64,000 bases of DNA from Eisenibacter elegans DSM 3317 (GCF_000430505.1 NZ_AUMD01000011.1:124001-188000), one strand, 5' to 3'. Counted from the stretch's first letter, positions 8,052 to 17,606 are shown. Numbers and translations: made by a program. Notes: generated by a model not told the origin, from the sequence alone.

Positions 8052-10360
8052 CACGGTTCTTGTACTTCTTGGCTGATGATTAAGCCCTGAATCTGCTCAT
8101 ATTGGCTATCTACGATAGTTTCGGCCAGCAATACGGCATCTTCTAGCTCAATACGGTTCATCAAATTTTTGGCAATATATATCGCCACCTGGCCATTGAC
8201 AGCCTCTAGGTTGTAAATAGGGTGTTGCTCAATGGCATTGACAAGCCTAGGGTTAAAAAACTGATAAATACCCTCTTTGTCATTGCCCTTGAGTCTATAA
8301 CCGCTGAGGGTTGTGAGATAGCTATCGGCTTCGTCCTCTTCCTGTTCTATAGGCTGAAAGAGGCTGATTTGTTTGAGCAGGGATTCTTTTTCGAGGAGGA
8401 AGTCGGGCACTTCTAGCGGCAAATCCTTTACAGAAAGCACCGATATCTTTAGGTTTTGCTCACTTAGGCGCATTCCTTTGGACAAGAAAAGCTCCGAAAA
8501 CTCGATATTGACCTCTCGATATTTTTTACGAAACTTATTTTCCCTGTATTTGATTTCATATCCGGCGGCAAGCCTAAAGGCTTGTAGCTGAACACCATCG
8601 TAGGTTAGTTGTGTACGTAGCTTAGCATTGTTGATGGTGGCTACCCCCCAAATATCTGCTTGGTGAGAGGTAAAGGTAAACACTTGTTTGCGTTTGAAGT
8701 AGTCAATGGTCTGGTCATAAAGTCGTGTCAGAATAGACTTTTTGCCTGTGCTTCCTTTTTTGGGTACACTTGGCTTTTCAGGTTTGATGCGGGTTGCCAG
8801 CGGGTTAGACGATACAGAGAGGTGGTCGTCTAGTCCTTGCAACTCTATGCCTTGGCTTTTGGGGTTGAAGTTGTTGGCGTGGTTATAAATCAGCTCCATA
8901 AAGTTGTAATCTACTACGGGGCTGCGCGCACAGTCGATATAAATAATACCGGTAGGCGATATTTTTTTGATCATCCGCTCTAGGTAGGGGAATATGGTTA
9001 CCACGGCAGCAGAGCGAATTTTGATGGCATTCCGTTCTTGGCTGTACGAAATCAGCTTGGCCTCTGGTATAAAAAGCGTCTTCAGGCTTGCACCCCAAAA
9101 CAAGTATACCATCAGATAGACCAAGAGGCCGCAGCCAATGCCCCACAAGACACCGCCAAATATGGTAGCCAAGGCCGTTACTACAAACAAGAGTAGCTGC
9201 TCAGTGCCTAGGCGATAGATATTGCCGATTAAGCGGGGCGAATTGAGGCGGTAGGCCGTGTAAATCATTACTGCCGCCAAGGCGGCTTTGGGGATAGCAT
9301 AGACCACAAACAAGAGGCTGGCAGAAAGTGCCAAAAACAGCCCCATCCAAAAGCCCGACCAACGGGTTTTTGCCCCACTATTGACGTTATTGATACTGCG
9401 GAGCATCACCGTAATCATTGGCAGCGCGCCAATAAGCCCACAAACGACATTGCCCAGCCCAATAGCAATCAGCTCACGCCGAAGATTGGATTTGCGCCGG
9501 TATTGGTCAATGGCATCAATAGCTTTGAGGTTGGTGATGGTTTCGAGGCTGCCCACCAAAGCAAATACCAAGGCATAGAGCAGGGAGCGTGTCTGGAAAA
9601 CCTTGCTGAAGTCGGGCATAATGATGACCGACAGCCAGTTTTGAGGCATTGGCGCAAGGAGGTGCTGGCGCTGCTCGTCGTTGGGTAGGTCAAAATAAAT
9701 AGCCAGACCAGTCCCTATCAGCAAAGCCATAAAGGGAGTAGGCACGAGCTTGGCTAGTTGTGATTGGAAGGTCAAGGAAGAAAACAAGACCAAGCAAGTA
9801 ACCAAGCCTATACTCAGGGCGGCCAAATCGAGCTCATACAGCGCCTGCGGCAGCAGCAAGAGCAACTCGTAGAAATAGTAGCTGCCTGTATCGCTACCCA
9901 GCAAATAGTGTAGTTCGTGGACAATGACCAACACCCCTACCGCAGAGAGTACCCCATAGGTAACTGCTTCGGGAATGATTTTGAGCCAGTGATAAATAGG
10001 TAATAAACCAAAAATGATTTGTATTATCCCTGCGGCCACGATGACGGCCAGGGTATAGGACAGCCCCGTGCTCCAGTGTCCGTGGCCTAGTTGGTGAATC
10101 GCCAAAAACAGAAAGGGCATATAGGCGGTCGTGGGACCTTTGATGCCCAAGGAACTGCCACCAACAAGGCTGATTAATAAGCCTCCCACCACCGCAGTTA
10201 GGATACCCGACATCAAGGGGAAGCCTGAAGCAAAGGCAATGCTCAAACAAAAAGGAATGCTCAGAAAAAAAGTGATAAGTCCGGCATACATATCTGCGCG
10301 TAAATATCTTCTGAGACCTATAAGGCCCTCACGGGGGTATTTTTGTTGGCTTATCTCCAT
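8051..10360 (-). CDS. SulP-family anion transporter with STAS and long C-terminal extension
   Basis: This inner-membrane SLC26/SulP permease has 769 residues from the ATG at 10360; a GTG at 10384 is the alternative. The transporter core covers residues about 10-425, with the family signature region FLSIPFCLSIAFASG, then GIKGPTTAYMPF and ALVGSLETITNLKAID. A STAS domain follows at about 440-520 (GIIYIDCARSPVVDYNFMEL). After a basic linker (KPEKPSVPKKGSTGKKS) comes a further 230 residues rich in beta strands and acidic patches (QPIEQEEDEADS) that SulP proteins normally lack. The substrate (sulfate, bicarbonate or another anion) cannot be inferred. The downstream secreted protein overlaps its stop codon. 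Confidence 0.9.
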   Translation of the reverse strand: MEISQQKYPREGLIGLRRYLRADMYAGLITFFLSIPFCLSIAFASGFPLMSGILTAVVGGLLISLVGGSSLGIKGPTTAYMPFLFLAIHQLGHGHWSTGLSYTLAVIVAAGIIQIIFGLLPIYHWLKIIPEAVTYGVLSAVGVLVIVHELHYLLGSDTGSYYFYELLLLLPQALYELDLAALSIGLVTCLVLFSSLTFQSQLAKLVPTPFMALLIGTGLAIYFDLPNDEQRQHLLAPMPQNWLSVIIMPDFSKVFQTRSLLYALVFALVGSLETITNLKAIDAIDQYRRKSNLRRELIAIGLGNVVCGLIGALPMITVMLRSINNVNSGAKTRWSGFWMGLFLALSASLLFVVYAIPKAALAAVMIYTAYRLNSPRLIGNIYRLGTEQLLLFVVTALATIFGGVLWGIGCGLLVYLMVYLFWGASLKTLFIPEAKLISYSQERNAIKIRSAAVVTIFPYLERMIKKISPTGIIYIDCARSPVVDYNFMELIYNHANNFNPKSQGIELQGLDDHLSVSSNPLATRIKPEKPSVPKKGSTGKKSILTRLYDQTIDYFKRKQVFTFTSHQADIWGVATINNAKLRTQLTYDGVQLQAFRLAAGYEIKYRENKFRKKYREVNIEFSELFLSKGMRLSEQNLKISVLSVKDLPLEVPDFLLEKESLLKQISLFQPIEQEEDEADSYLTTLSGYRLKGNDKEGIYQFFNPRLVNAIEQHPIYNLEAVNGQVAIYIAKNLMNRIELEDAVLLAETIVDSQYEQIQGLIISQEVQEP

Positions 10361-10618
10361 ACAATCAAGCAGACCCGACAGCACTCAAAAGGCTCAAAAA
10401 AAGCCTTAAAGCCCTGATAAGGGTAGATTTAGCGATAGGGGTGTCAAAATTTTAAAGTAAATATACGTGCTTTTGGGTATTGGGGAACAGCTTTGGCTAA
10501 AGTTTTTCTCCCCAACACAAGTTCTGGGCAATATATAGCAAGAAGTTGGCCGAACCCCTCCCAAAGACCCCAAAAATTCGTTAAAACTGCTGCTTATATC
10601 GACAAAAGGCAAGATGTT

Positions 10619-11218
10619 TTAGGTGCTTTGATGGCTCAGCAGCCTATGGATAAAATCCTCAAATTGGTGTGCGGTTGTGAAGTTGCGGTCTTGATAAGTG
10701 GTATTGAGTACTTTGAGGTAGGAGGGTTGGCCATCTACGTGAACATACTCTAGGGTAACATTGCCATATTGTTGCTCTACCACTTTGGCCTCTGTAAGCA
10801 CAAAGGGGGGCTTTAGATAATACTTTTCTACCACCTTTATTGTCCCACCGTCTTGCCATATACGTTCCGAGGCTTTGACTTGGTAGCCCCATCCTTGAAT
10901 TGTTTGTTTGAAATATTCCAACAAGTGTAACAATGTTTTGGCAGGCATCCGCTTGGTATCATACATCACCGCAAAGCCGTTGGCAGTATGTGAGCGGAAC
11001 AGGTGTATGCGCGGGAAGTCTTCCAAGTCCTTTTGTGCCAATCGATATACCCTCAGAATCTCTGCGACCCATTGTTGAGGGGCAGCCGTTTGTAGCCAGT
11101 CTTGGTACAAGGCCTGCTCCTTGGGGCTGCGTTTGAGCAGGGTTTTTTCATAAGCCGCACGCTGCGGGGCTTGGTCTCCAAAAACACGGTGCCATACTTG
11201 TTCCCAAAAATTAGCCAT
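10619..11218 (-). CDS. Hypothetical protein
   Basis: This is 199 residues if started at ATG 11218 (MANFWEQVWHRVFGD). The frame stays open upstream to a TTG at 11416 with protein-like sequence and another ATG at 11278, so the true start is uncertain. The N-terminal half is helical (KTLLKRSPKEQALYQDWLQ). The C-terminal half alternates strands (VKASERIWQDGGTIKVVEKY, TLEYVHVDGQPSYLKVL) and ends in a short helix. There is no signal peptide or membrane segment, so it is probably cytoplasmic. I do not recognise the family. It lies alone between the divergent ppiD and co-directional sulP. The 10361-10618 gap shows no gene. Confidence 0.6.
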   Translation of the reverse strand: MANFWEQVWHRVFGDQAPQRAAYEKTLLKRSPKEQALYQDWLQTAAPQQWVAEILRVYRLAQKDLEDFPRIHLFRSHTANGFAVMYDTKRMPAKTLLHLLEYFKQTIQGWGYQVKASERIWQDGGTIKVVEKYYLKPPFVLTEAKVVEQQYGNVTLEYVHVDGQPSYLKVLNTTYQDRNFTTAHQFEDFIHRLLSHQST

Positions 11219-11474
11219 ATTTTTTTGATTAGATAACAGTACTTCGACACCAAAATACTCCACGGCAGTCAAAATCATCGATGAATGATAGCCCCCACTT
11301 GGTTTTAGTACAGAAGCCCAATCGGGTAATGAAGTGTTGGCGGTATATAGCCACACTACCCCAATAAACCCGCCGTTGGGGCGACTTGTTTGTATGGCCA
11401 AAAGATGATTTTGCAAAAATAAGGCAAGCCTTTGAGGCTGCGACAGAAAATCCTACTAAAATCTGACAAAGACC

Positions 11475-11503
11475 TTGAGATTAGGAGGTAATTCGTATAT
11501 TTG
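11475..11503 (+). promoter_or_regulatory. Putative ppiD promoter
   Basis: TTG at 11475-11477, then 18 bases, then the exact -7 element TATATTTG at 11496-11503. Transcription would begin near 11510, giving a leader of about 110 bases. Confidence 0.55.
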
Positions 11504-11618
11504 CGAGATTTTAAAAATCCACACAATTCTCAAACGCATCCAAACGTAAGTACTTTTACAACAAAGTTGAGGCCACCTAGAGGCCTAGCCTTGTTGGTCT
11601 CGAAACACACATAGTGAT

Positions 11619-13751
11619 ATGGCTATTATTAACAAAATCAGAGAACGCTCCGGCTTGGCTATCGGCGTAATTGCCGTGGGGCTAATCCTTTTTATCGTGG
11701 GAGGCGACTTGCTAGGCCCCAACTCAATGCTCTTAGGCACAGGCCGCCAAGTGGTGGGCAGTATCGCCGGCAGTGATGTATCCCTCGAAGAGTTTAACCA
11801 AGAGCTAGAAATGCTCAAGCAAAACTTTGCCCTACAAACAGGCCAAGCGCCCAGTGAAGAGCAATCGACTTTTTTGCGTGAGCAGGCTTGGAACACCCTC
11901 GTATACAACCGTATTTTTTTGGATGAGTTCAAAAAAATCGGCATCAAAGTAAGCGATGATGAGCTAGGAGAGATGGTGCAAGGCGATGACCTCTTCATTC
12001 ACCCCGAAATTCGGCAGCAATTTTCTGATAGCAATGGTGTGTTTCAGAAAGACCAGCTCATCGGATTTCTTCAAAACCTCGATCAGTTCCCGCCTGAGCA
12101 ACGCCTTGCATGGAAAAATTTTGAAGAAAACCTCCGCAATGACCGCCTACGTACCAAATACGAAGCACTCTTCAAATCATCAGTATATGTAACACAAGCT
12201 GAAGCCAAGCGCGAATACGAAGCGCAAAACACCAAGGCCACGGCTACTTATGTACACATACCCTATAGCAGTATCCCTGATACAGCAATCACTATCACAG
12301 ACAAAGACCTAGAGGTACACCTAAAGGCAAACTTCAAACGCTATCAAGACCGCGCCACCGAAACGCGCAGCCTTGCTTATGTGGTGTTTGATGTAGCTCC
12401 TTCTACCGAAGACAGCCTTGCCCTATACCAAGAGCTGCGCCAAATGGCCAAGGCACTTGCTACTGCCGAAGACGATTCGGCCTTTGTTCAGGCGCAGACC
12501 GAAGGCAACACTATCCCGTTTGAGTATGTAAGCCCTGACAGGCTGCCAAGCGTGTTTTTTGACAAAAACACCACACTCCTCAAAGGAGGTGTTTATGGGC
12601 CATTTGTAGAAAATCGCAACAACTTCAAAATCTTTAAAGTAGCCGACACCAAAGAAGATAGCATAGATTATGTTCGTGCCAGCCACATCTTGGTCAAATG
12701 GGCAACCCCCGACGAGGCCGACAAGAAAAAAGCCCGCCAACGCGCTGAAGAGCTGTTGAAAGAAATTCAAGAAGGCGCTGATTTTGCCGAAATGGCGCGC
12801 AAACACGGCACTGATGGCACTAAGGAAACTGGAGGCGACCTCGGCTTCTTCAGCCGTGGCCGTATGGTGAAGCCCTTTGAAGATGCGGCATTCAGTGTGA
12901 ACGAACCCAGACTACTACCCAATATTGTGGAAACAGACTTTGGCTATCATATTGTCAAAGTAACGCACCCCAAAACGCGCACTAAATACAAACTCGCCGT
13001 AGTAGAAAAAATCCTAGATCCTAGCGAAGCCACCAACGACGAGGCCTACCGCAAAGCCGAGCAGCTAGCCAGCAACGTAACGAATCTCGCCCAACTAGAG
13101 GCAGAAGTTAACAAAAACCCTGCGCTTGTATTGCTCAAAGCAGAGCGCCTGCCTACATCGGCTAATAATATCAATGATATCAGTGACGCACGCGCTATCA
13201 TCCGCTGGGCTTTCAATGATGCCAAAGTAGGAGAGGTATCAGAGGTGTTCGAGATGCGTGAGCAAAGCAAATACATCATTGCTGCCCTCACCGGACGTAC
13301 CGCCGAAAAAGAGCCTAACATCGAGTCTTTCCGCGAAGAGCTGACCGCCGAAGTGCTCAAAGAGCGTAAAAAGATGCAAATTATAGCCAAACTGCAAAAC
13401 ACCAAAGGCGACCTCGATGCCATTGCCAAAGCTTATGGCGCAGGCGCAGCTATCGGCCAAGCCGACGAGCTGACACTGGCCTCGGGTAGCTTGGGCAACA
13501 CCGGCCTCAACCCACGTGCTATCGGCACTATCTTCGGGCTCAAGGAAAATACCAACAGCCAGCCTATTGCTGATGAATCAGGCGTATTTGTGTTGCGCCC
13601 TATCAAGTTTGTCAAGGCTTCCGAAATTGCCGATTACTCACAATATAAATCGCAGCTACAGGAAGTGCAGCGCGCACAGACTTCTTTCAAAGCCACAGGG
13701 GCTGTGCGTGAGGCGGCTAAGATTAAAGATCACCGTTATAAGTTTTTCTAA
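11619..13751 (+). CDS. ppiD: PpiD/SurA-type peptidylprolyl isomerase
   Basis: This is a membrane-anchored periplasmic folding factor for outer-membrane and secreted proteins, 710 residues. One N-terminal transmembrane helix ([20 protein letters not shown]) is followed by a SurA_N-like chaperone domain to about residue 190. A parvulin PPIase domain lies at about 350-450 ([12 protein letters not shown], then [21 protein letters not shown] and [12 protein letters not shown]), and a second, degenerate helical/parvulin-like region runs to the end. This one-anchor layout and length match Bacteroidota PpiD. It has its own promoter and a bidirectional terminator downstream. Confidence 0.93.
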   Translation: MAIINKIRERSGLAIGVIAVGLILFIVGGDLLGPNSMLLGTGRQVVGSIAGSDVSLEEFNQELEMLKQNFALQTGQAPSEEQSTFLREQAWNTLVYNRIFLDEFKKIGIKVSDDELGEMVQGDDLFIHPEIRQQFSDSNGVFQKDQLIGFLQNLDQFPPEQRLAWKNFEENLRNDRLRTKYEALFKSSVYVTQAEAKREYEAQNTKATATYVHIPYSSIPDTAITITDKDLEVHLKANFKRYQDRATETRSLAYVVFDVAPSTEDSLALYQELRQMAKALATAEDDSAFVQAQTEGNTIPFEYVSPDRLPSVFFDKNTTLLKGGVYGPFVENRNNFKIFKVADTKEDSIDYVRASHILVKWATPDEADKKKARQRAEELLKEIQEGADFAEMARKHGTDGTKETGGDLGFFSRGRMVKPFEDAAFSVNEPRLLPNIVETDFGYHIVKVTHPKTRTKYKLAVVEKILDPSEATNDEAYRKAEQLASNVTNLAQLEAEVNKNPALVLLKAERLPTSANNINDISDARAIIRWAFNDAKVGEVSEVFEMREQSKYIIAALTGRTAEKEPNIESFREELTAEVLKERKKMQIIAKLQNTKGDLDAIAKAYGAGAAIGQADELTLASGSLGNTGLNPRAIGTIFGLKENTNSQPIADESGVFVLRPIKFVKASEIADYSQYKSQLQEVQRAQTSFKATGAVREAAKIKDHRYKFF

Positions 13752-13757
13752 CAGACC

Positions 13758-13802
13758 GCACACAAAAAAGGTTAATCAGTTCGATTAACCTTTTTTGTGT
13801 GC
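13758..13802. terminator. 20-pair perfect inverted repeat, bidirectional terminator
   Basis: GCACACAAAAAAGGTTAATC at 13758-13777 is the exact reverse complement of 13783-13802, with a five-base loop. The A-run on the left arm and T-run on the right arm let it terminate transcription from either side. Confidence 0.85.
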
Positions 13803-13854
13803 ATCATTTTTGCGTATCTCCCCATACGCTCCGACTTCTCAAAGAACAGGTATT

Positions 13855-14586
13855 ATGACAACCCCCACAGACCAATCCCCCAAATACAAACGTGTATTGC
13901 TCAAGCTAAGCGGCGAAGCGCTTATGGGCGATAAAACCCACGGCATCGCCCCGGATATGCTCGAACAGTATGCCCTCGAAATCAAAAAAGTAGTAGAGTT
14001 AGGCATCGAAGTAGCCATCGTGATTGGCGGCGGCAATATTTTCAGAGGCATCAATGCCGTAGAAAGCGGCATAGATCGTGTACAAGGTGATTATATGGGG
14101 ATGTTGGCCACGGTCATCAATGGCATGGCCATCCAAGCTACCCTCGAAAAACACGGGATGTATACCCGCCTGATGTCAGGTATCAAGATGGAGCAGGTGT
14201 GTGAACCCTTTATCCGCCGCCGTGCCGTACGACACTTGGAGAAAAAGCGTATTGTCATCTTCGGTGCCGGTATTGGCAGCCCCTATTTCACCACAGACTC
14301 CGCCGCCAGCTTGCGCGCCATCGAAATCGAGGCCGATGTAGTGCTCAAGGGTACTCGTGTTGATGGGGTATATACTGCTGATCCCGAGAAAGATGCTACT
14401 GCCACCCGATTCTCCAATATCTCCTTCGACGAGGTATACACCAAAGGACTGAATGTGATGGATATGACGGCCTTCACTCTTTGCAAAGAAAACGGCCTGC
14501 CTATCATCGTATTTGATATGAACAAGCCGGGCAACTTACTCAAAATCGTGAAAGGAGAAGACGTAGGTACACTCATCACGATGTAA
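13855..14586 (+). CDS. pyrH: UMP kinase
   Basis: This hexameric bacterial UMP kinase of the amino-acid-kinase fold phosphorylates UMP to UDP. It has 243 residues from ATG 13855 ([20 protein letters not shown]). An upstream in-frame start at 13795 lies inside the terminator and is rejected. The motifs [35 protein letters not shown] and the C-terminal [16 protein letters not shown] all fit the PyrH family. frr follows 67 bases downstream, the common pyrH-frr order linking pyrimidine supply with translation. Confidence 0.97.
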   Translation: MTTPTDQSPKYKRVLLKLSGEALMGDKTHGIAPDMLEQYALEIKKVVELGIEVAIVIGGGNIFRGINAVESGIDRVQGDYMGMLATVINGMAIQATLEKHGMYTRLMSGIKMEQVCEPFIRRRAVRHLEKKRIVIFGAGIGSPYFTTDSAASLRAIEIEADVVLKGTRVDGVYTADPEKDATATRFSNISFDEVYTKGLNVMDMTAFTLCKENGLPIIVFDMNKPGNLLKIVKGEDVGTLITM

Positions 14587-14653
14587 GCCACACCAACGGA
14601 TGCTTGTTAAATAGTGAAAACTTTTATTCACCCTCCAAACCAACACCACAAAC

Positions 14654-15217
14654 ATGGAAGAAGATATAAAATTCGTTCTTGATGACGCAAAAAGCACCAT
14701 GCAGAAGTCTGTAGACCATACTGCCCAAGAGTTGACCAAAATCCGCGCTGGCAAGGCCTCTCCGGCCATGCTTGATGGAATCTTGGTGTCATACTATGGT
14801 ACGCCTACGCCGCTGAACCAAGTGTCTTCGGTTACTACTCCTGACCCCCGCACTATCGCCATCCGCCCTTTTGAGCGCAACCTGATTAGCGAAATCGAAA
14901 AGGCAATTATCAACAGCGATTTGGGAATCACCCCCCAAAACGATGGCGAGAATATCCGCCTTACTATCCCCCCATTGACCGAAGAACGCCGCAAAACACT
15001 TGTAAAACAAGTGAAACAAGAAATCGAAAACGGTAAAATCAGTGTGCGTAATATCCGTAAAGATACCAACGAAAGCCTGCGAAAACTCCAAAAAGATGGA
15101 GCTGCCGAAGATGCAGTAAAACGCGCCGAAGAAAAGGTACAGAAACTGACAGATGAGTTTATCGCCAAAATCGATGAATTGTTTGCCAAAAAAGAACAAG
15201 AGCTGATGACCATCTAA
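14654..15217 (+). CDS. frr: Ribosome recycling factor
   Basis: This protein splits post-termination ribosomes together with EF-G. It has 187 residues, the standard length. The family signatures are present: ELTKIRAGKASPAMLDGI near the N-terminus, VTTPDPRTIAIRPFE, DLGITPQNDGENIRLTIPPLTEERR, and a long basic C-terminal helix pair. The gene follows pyrH and ends before a strong terminator at 15250. Confidence 0.97.
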   Translation: MEEDIKFVLDDAKSTMQKSVDHTAQELTKIRAGKASPAMLDGILVSYYGTPTPLNQVSSVTTPDPRTIAIRPFERNLISEIEKAIINSDLGITPQNDGENIRLTIPPLTEERRKTLVKQVKQEIENGKISVRNIRKDTNESLRKLQKDGAAEDAVKRAEEKVQKLTDEFIAKIDELFAKKEQELMTI

Positions 15218-15249
15218 GGTCTAAACGGTTAGGGCGTTTGCCAAACGAA

Positions 15250-15281
15250 AACCACCCCAAACTTGCTTGGGGTGGTTTTTT
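15250..15281 (+). terminator. Terminator after frr
   Basis: AACCACCCCAA at 15250-15260 pairs perfectly with TTGGGGTGGTT at 15267-15277 across a six-base loop, followed by T residues. Confidence 0.9.
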
Positions 15282-15336
15282 AGTGTTTGGCCAATGGCGT
15301 AATCTTGTTTGAGGCGACTTAGGTCATTGCTCAAAG

Positions 15337-15369
15337 TTTGGACTGAACTCAGAGAAAAGCGTAATTTTG
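15337..15369 (+). promoter_or_regulatory. Promoter of agmatine deiminase gene
   Basis: TTTG at 15337-15340, 21 bases, then TAATTTTG at 15362-15369, both exact matches to the Bacteroidota consensus. A start near 15376 leaves a leader of about 33 bases and supports the ATG at 15409. Confidence 0.7.
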
Positions 15370-15408
15370 TGTGGTCAATATTTCACCACACTCATTATTC
15401 GTCGGACG

Positions 15409-16461
15409 ATGCAGTTTTCAACACCCACTCCCAAGGCTTTAGGCTATACTTTTCCTGCCGAATGGGCACCTCATGAGGCTACTTGGTTGAGTTATCCACA
15501 CAACGAAGCCTCTTTCCCAGGCAAAATACACACCATCTATCCCGCTTATGGGGAGTTTGTCAAGGTATTGGCTCAGGGCGAGAAGGTATACCTCAATGTC
15601 AATGATGCGGCGATGGAACAACACGCCCGCCAAACTTTCGCCCAAGCCGGCGTAGATATGGAGCAGGTGTTTTTTTGTCAACACCCCACCAACGATGCTT
15701 GGTGTCGAGACCACGGGCCGGCCTTTGTCATCAACCCTAAGGCAGCGCAGCCCAAAATGATTGTAAACTGGAACCATAATGCATGGGGCGGGAAATATCC
15801 CTATGAGCTTGATACCCAGATTCCGCTACACGTAGCCCAATACCTCGACCTACCCGTACAGTCGCCCGGGATTGTGATGGAAGGCGGGGCAGTAGATTTT
15901 AATGGAGCCGGAACCGTACTGACAACCACTGCCTGCTTGCTCAACCCCAACCGTAACCCAACGCTTAGCCAGGCGCAAATCGAGCAGTACCTCTATGAGT
16001 TTTATGGTGTAGCGCAAGTATTGTGGCTTGGCGAAGGGATTGTAGGAGATGATACCGATGGGCATATTGATGACATCACGAGGTTTGTCAATGAAGATAC
16101 GGTCATTACGGTGGTAGAACACAACAAACAGGACGAAAACTACGCATTGTTGCAAGAAAACCTAGCGGCGCTCAAAAAAATGAGACTGCACCACACCGGC
16201 AAACAGCTTAATATTGTAGAGTTGCCAATGCCAGCGCCTGTTATTTGGGATGACCAGCGCCTGCCTGCCTCATATGCCAACTTCTATATTGCCAATGCAG
16301 CAGTGATTGTCCCTACCTTTAACTGCCCGCAAGACCAAGTAGCCCTCGATTTGCTCTCGCAGTGCTTTACAGACCGACCAGTGGTAGGTATTGATTCTAC
16401 AGAAATTATTTGGGGACTAGGGAGCTTCCATTGCCTCAGTCAGCAAGAGCCAAAGGTCTAA
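15409..16461 (+). CDS. aguA: Agmatine deiminase (peptidylarginine deiminase family)
   Basis: This enzyme converts agmatine to N-carbamoylputrescine and ammonia on the route from arginine to putrescine. It has 350 residues. Guanidine-group-modifying fold motifs are visible: WAPHEATWLSYPHN near the start, the NDAWCRDHGPAFV segment, GDDTDGHIDDITRFV carrying the catalytic Asp-His, and the C-terminal nucleophile in GLGSFHCLSQQEP. A start at 15367 would place the N-terminus inside the promoter, so 15409 is preferred. No N-carbamoylputrescine amidase gene lies beside it. The family also includes Porphyromonas-type PAD, but the lack of a signal peptide favours agmatine deiminase. Confidence 0.92.
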   Translation: MQFSTPTPKALGYTFPAEWAPHEATWLSYPHNEASFPGKIHTIYPAYGEFVKVLAQGEKVYLNVNDAAMEQHARQTFAQAGVDMEQVFFCQHPTNDAWCRDHGPAFVINPKAAQPKMIVNWNHNAWGGKYPYELDTQIPLHVAQYLDLPVQSPGIVMEGGAVDFNGAGTVLTTTACLLNPNRNPTLSQAQIEQYLYEFYGVAQVLWLGEGIVGDDTDGHIDDITRFVNEDTVITVVEHNKQDENYALLQENLAALKKMRLHHTGKQLNIVELPMPAPVIWDDQRLPASYANFYIANAAVIVPTFNCPQDQVALDLLSQCFTDRPVVGIDSTEIIWGLGSFHCLSQQEPKV

Positions 16462-16472
16462 GAACTTGTTTA

Positions 16473-16574
16473 GAGCTTGTCTAAAATTTTCTTCATCGAC
16501 ACCAAAACACTGCTTTTTGGCTGCTACTTCGTTAAAAATGCTCTTCGTAGCGCACCCACGATTTTAATCGTGGG
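16473..16574 (+). repeat. Repeat C, one-arm copy with central palindrome
   Basis: It starts GAGCTTGTCTAAAATTTTC at 16473 and runs through TTAAAAATGCTC to the palindrome CCCACGATTTTAATCGTGGG at 16555-16574. It matches the right arm (reverse complement) of the 188-base element at 58172-58359, so this copy is only half of that element. It begins 12 bases after the aguA stop. Confidence 0.75.
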
Positions 16575-16580
16575 TAAGTA

Positions 16581-16652
16581 TGTGTGCTGGAATCCTTGAG
16601 AATCAAGAAAATCAAATCCTGTAAATCCTCAAATCTTGTGAATCTTGATATA
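16581..16652 (+). repeat. Interspersed repeat A
   Basis: The core TCAAGAAAATCAAATCCTG followed by TCAAATCTTGTGAATCTTG matches the copy at 61485-61572. The left end is replaced by repeat C, which abuts it. Confidence 0.75.
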
Positions 16653-16787
16653 ATTTGGCTTGGTTCAAAAGTATTGATTTGCAGCAGGCTAAAGCGCCAA
16701 AAACAAAAAAACGTGTTTCATATCGAAACACGTTTTTGCAAAAATAGCGTGTACTACACAATCAAATCAGCAAGTGATGTAGTGGCC

Positions 16788-17279
16788 TTAGTTGAGCACA
16801 GGCTTCAACACTTCGATAGTTTTCTTGACAGTGTCTTTAGCATCGTCGATGGTAGGCATCTTCAACACAGAAGGCTTGGTAGCTTTCTCCATCCATTCGC
16901 CATAGATTTCTTTTAAGTTTTCTTGCGCTTTTTTCACATTATTGCTCAAAAGGTCAGAAGCTTCACTGATAGACTTGCTGCGGGTGAGGGCTTTGGCAAG
17001 CTCCAACCAGCTTACGAGCAATTCTTCTTGTGCATTGAGGACTTCTTTTACGAAAGCAGGTGCAGAATCAAAGTTTACTTGTTCTTTGATTTTGGCTACA
17101 GCCTCAGTAGTGATGGCTTGGTTTTTATCAAACCACTCATTGAGGATAGCTGCAGAGTGCTCAAGGGCATTCTCTTTGCCCATTACTTCGCGTACTTTCT
17201 TGGTGCTTTCTACGAAGTTTTCAACTACCTTCTTTTGGATTTCAGTGTAGTCTGTGGTGATTTCTTTTGTACTTTTCAT
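16788..17279 (-). CDS. Helical phasin-like protein of unknown function
   Basis: This 163-residue protein is almost entirely predicted helix, with many Lys/Glu residues and heptad-like spacing (IQKKVVENFVESTKKVREVM; ASDLLSNNVKKAQENLKEIY). It has no signal peptide, membrane segment or catalytic motif. The pattern resembles phasins that coat polyhydroxyalkanoate granules, or other amphipathic coat proteins, but no polymer synthase gene is in the window, so this is only a suggestion. The ATG at 17279 is preferred over an in-frame TTG-type start further up because an exact -7 element lies at 17310-17317. Confidence 0.6.
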   Translation of the reverse strand: MKSTKEITTDYTEIQKKVVENFVESTKKVREVMGKENALEHSAAILNEWFDKNQAITTEAVAKIKEQVNFDSAPAFVKEVLNAQEELLVSWLELAKALTRSKSISEASDLLSNNVKKAQENLKEIYGEWMEKATKPSVLKMPTIDDAKDTVKKTIEVLKPVLN

Positions 17280-17309
17280 AGGAATTAGGGTTTGGGTTAA
17301 TGTTTGATA

Positions 17310-17317
17310 CAAAGATA
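17310..17317 (-). promoter_or_regulatory. -7 element TATCTTTG (minus strand)
   Basis: Reading the minus strand gives an exact TAnnTTTG match 31 bases upstream of the ATG at 17279. No clear TTTG partner was found. Confidence 0.5.
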
Positions 17318-17577
17318 ATGAAGAAAAAAGTAGTTTAAACTTTTTTGATGGATAAAATCATAAAAACATCTCATAAATGGCTATGATTTATATAATTGCT
17401 AAGGCTAATTGTATTTTTCACATAATAGTCGTGTCTTTGTCTTGAGTTTTTGCGTGTTTTTGGTAATTATTAGGAATGCAGAATATATTGTTTTTTGTAT
17501 GTGGCTGTTTATGGTTCATATCCGTAATAGTACAAGCCTTTATTGGAATAGTTCATTTTTAAGCAAAATAGCTTTCG

Positions 17578-17585
17578 TACCTTTG
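17578..17585 (+). promoter_or_regulatory. -7 element TACCTTTG before glycosyltransferase gene
   Basis: Exact TAnnTTTG match 22 bases before ATG 17607. It makes in-frame starts further upstream (17409) unlikely. Confidence 0.55.
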
Positions 17586-17606
17586 CAAGGCCTTAGCATA
17601 GTCTTT

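Noticed and set aside
10389-10407. AAGGCT/AGCCTT hairpin in the sulP upstream region as a terminator
   Set aside because: Only six pairs with a loop of A/T and no T-run after the stem in the sense direction of sulP.
13795-13854. N-terminal extension of pyrH
   Set aside because: It begins within the terminator arm and adds nothing conserved.
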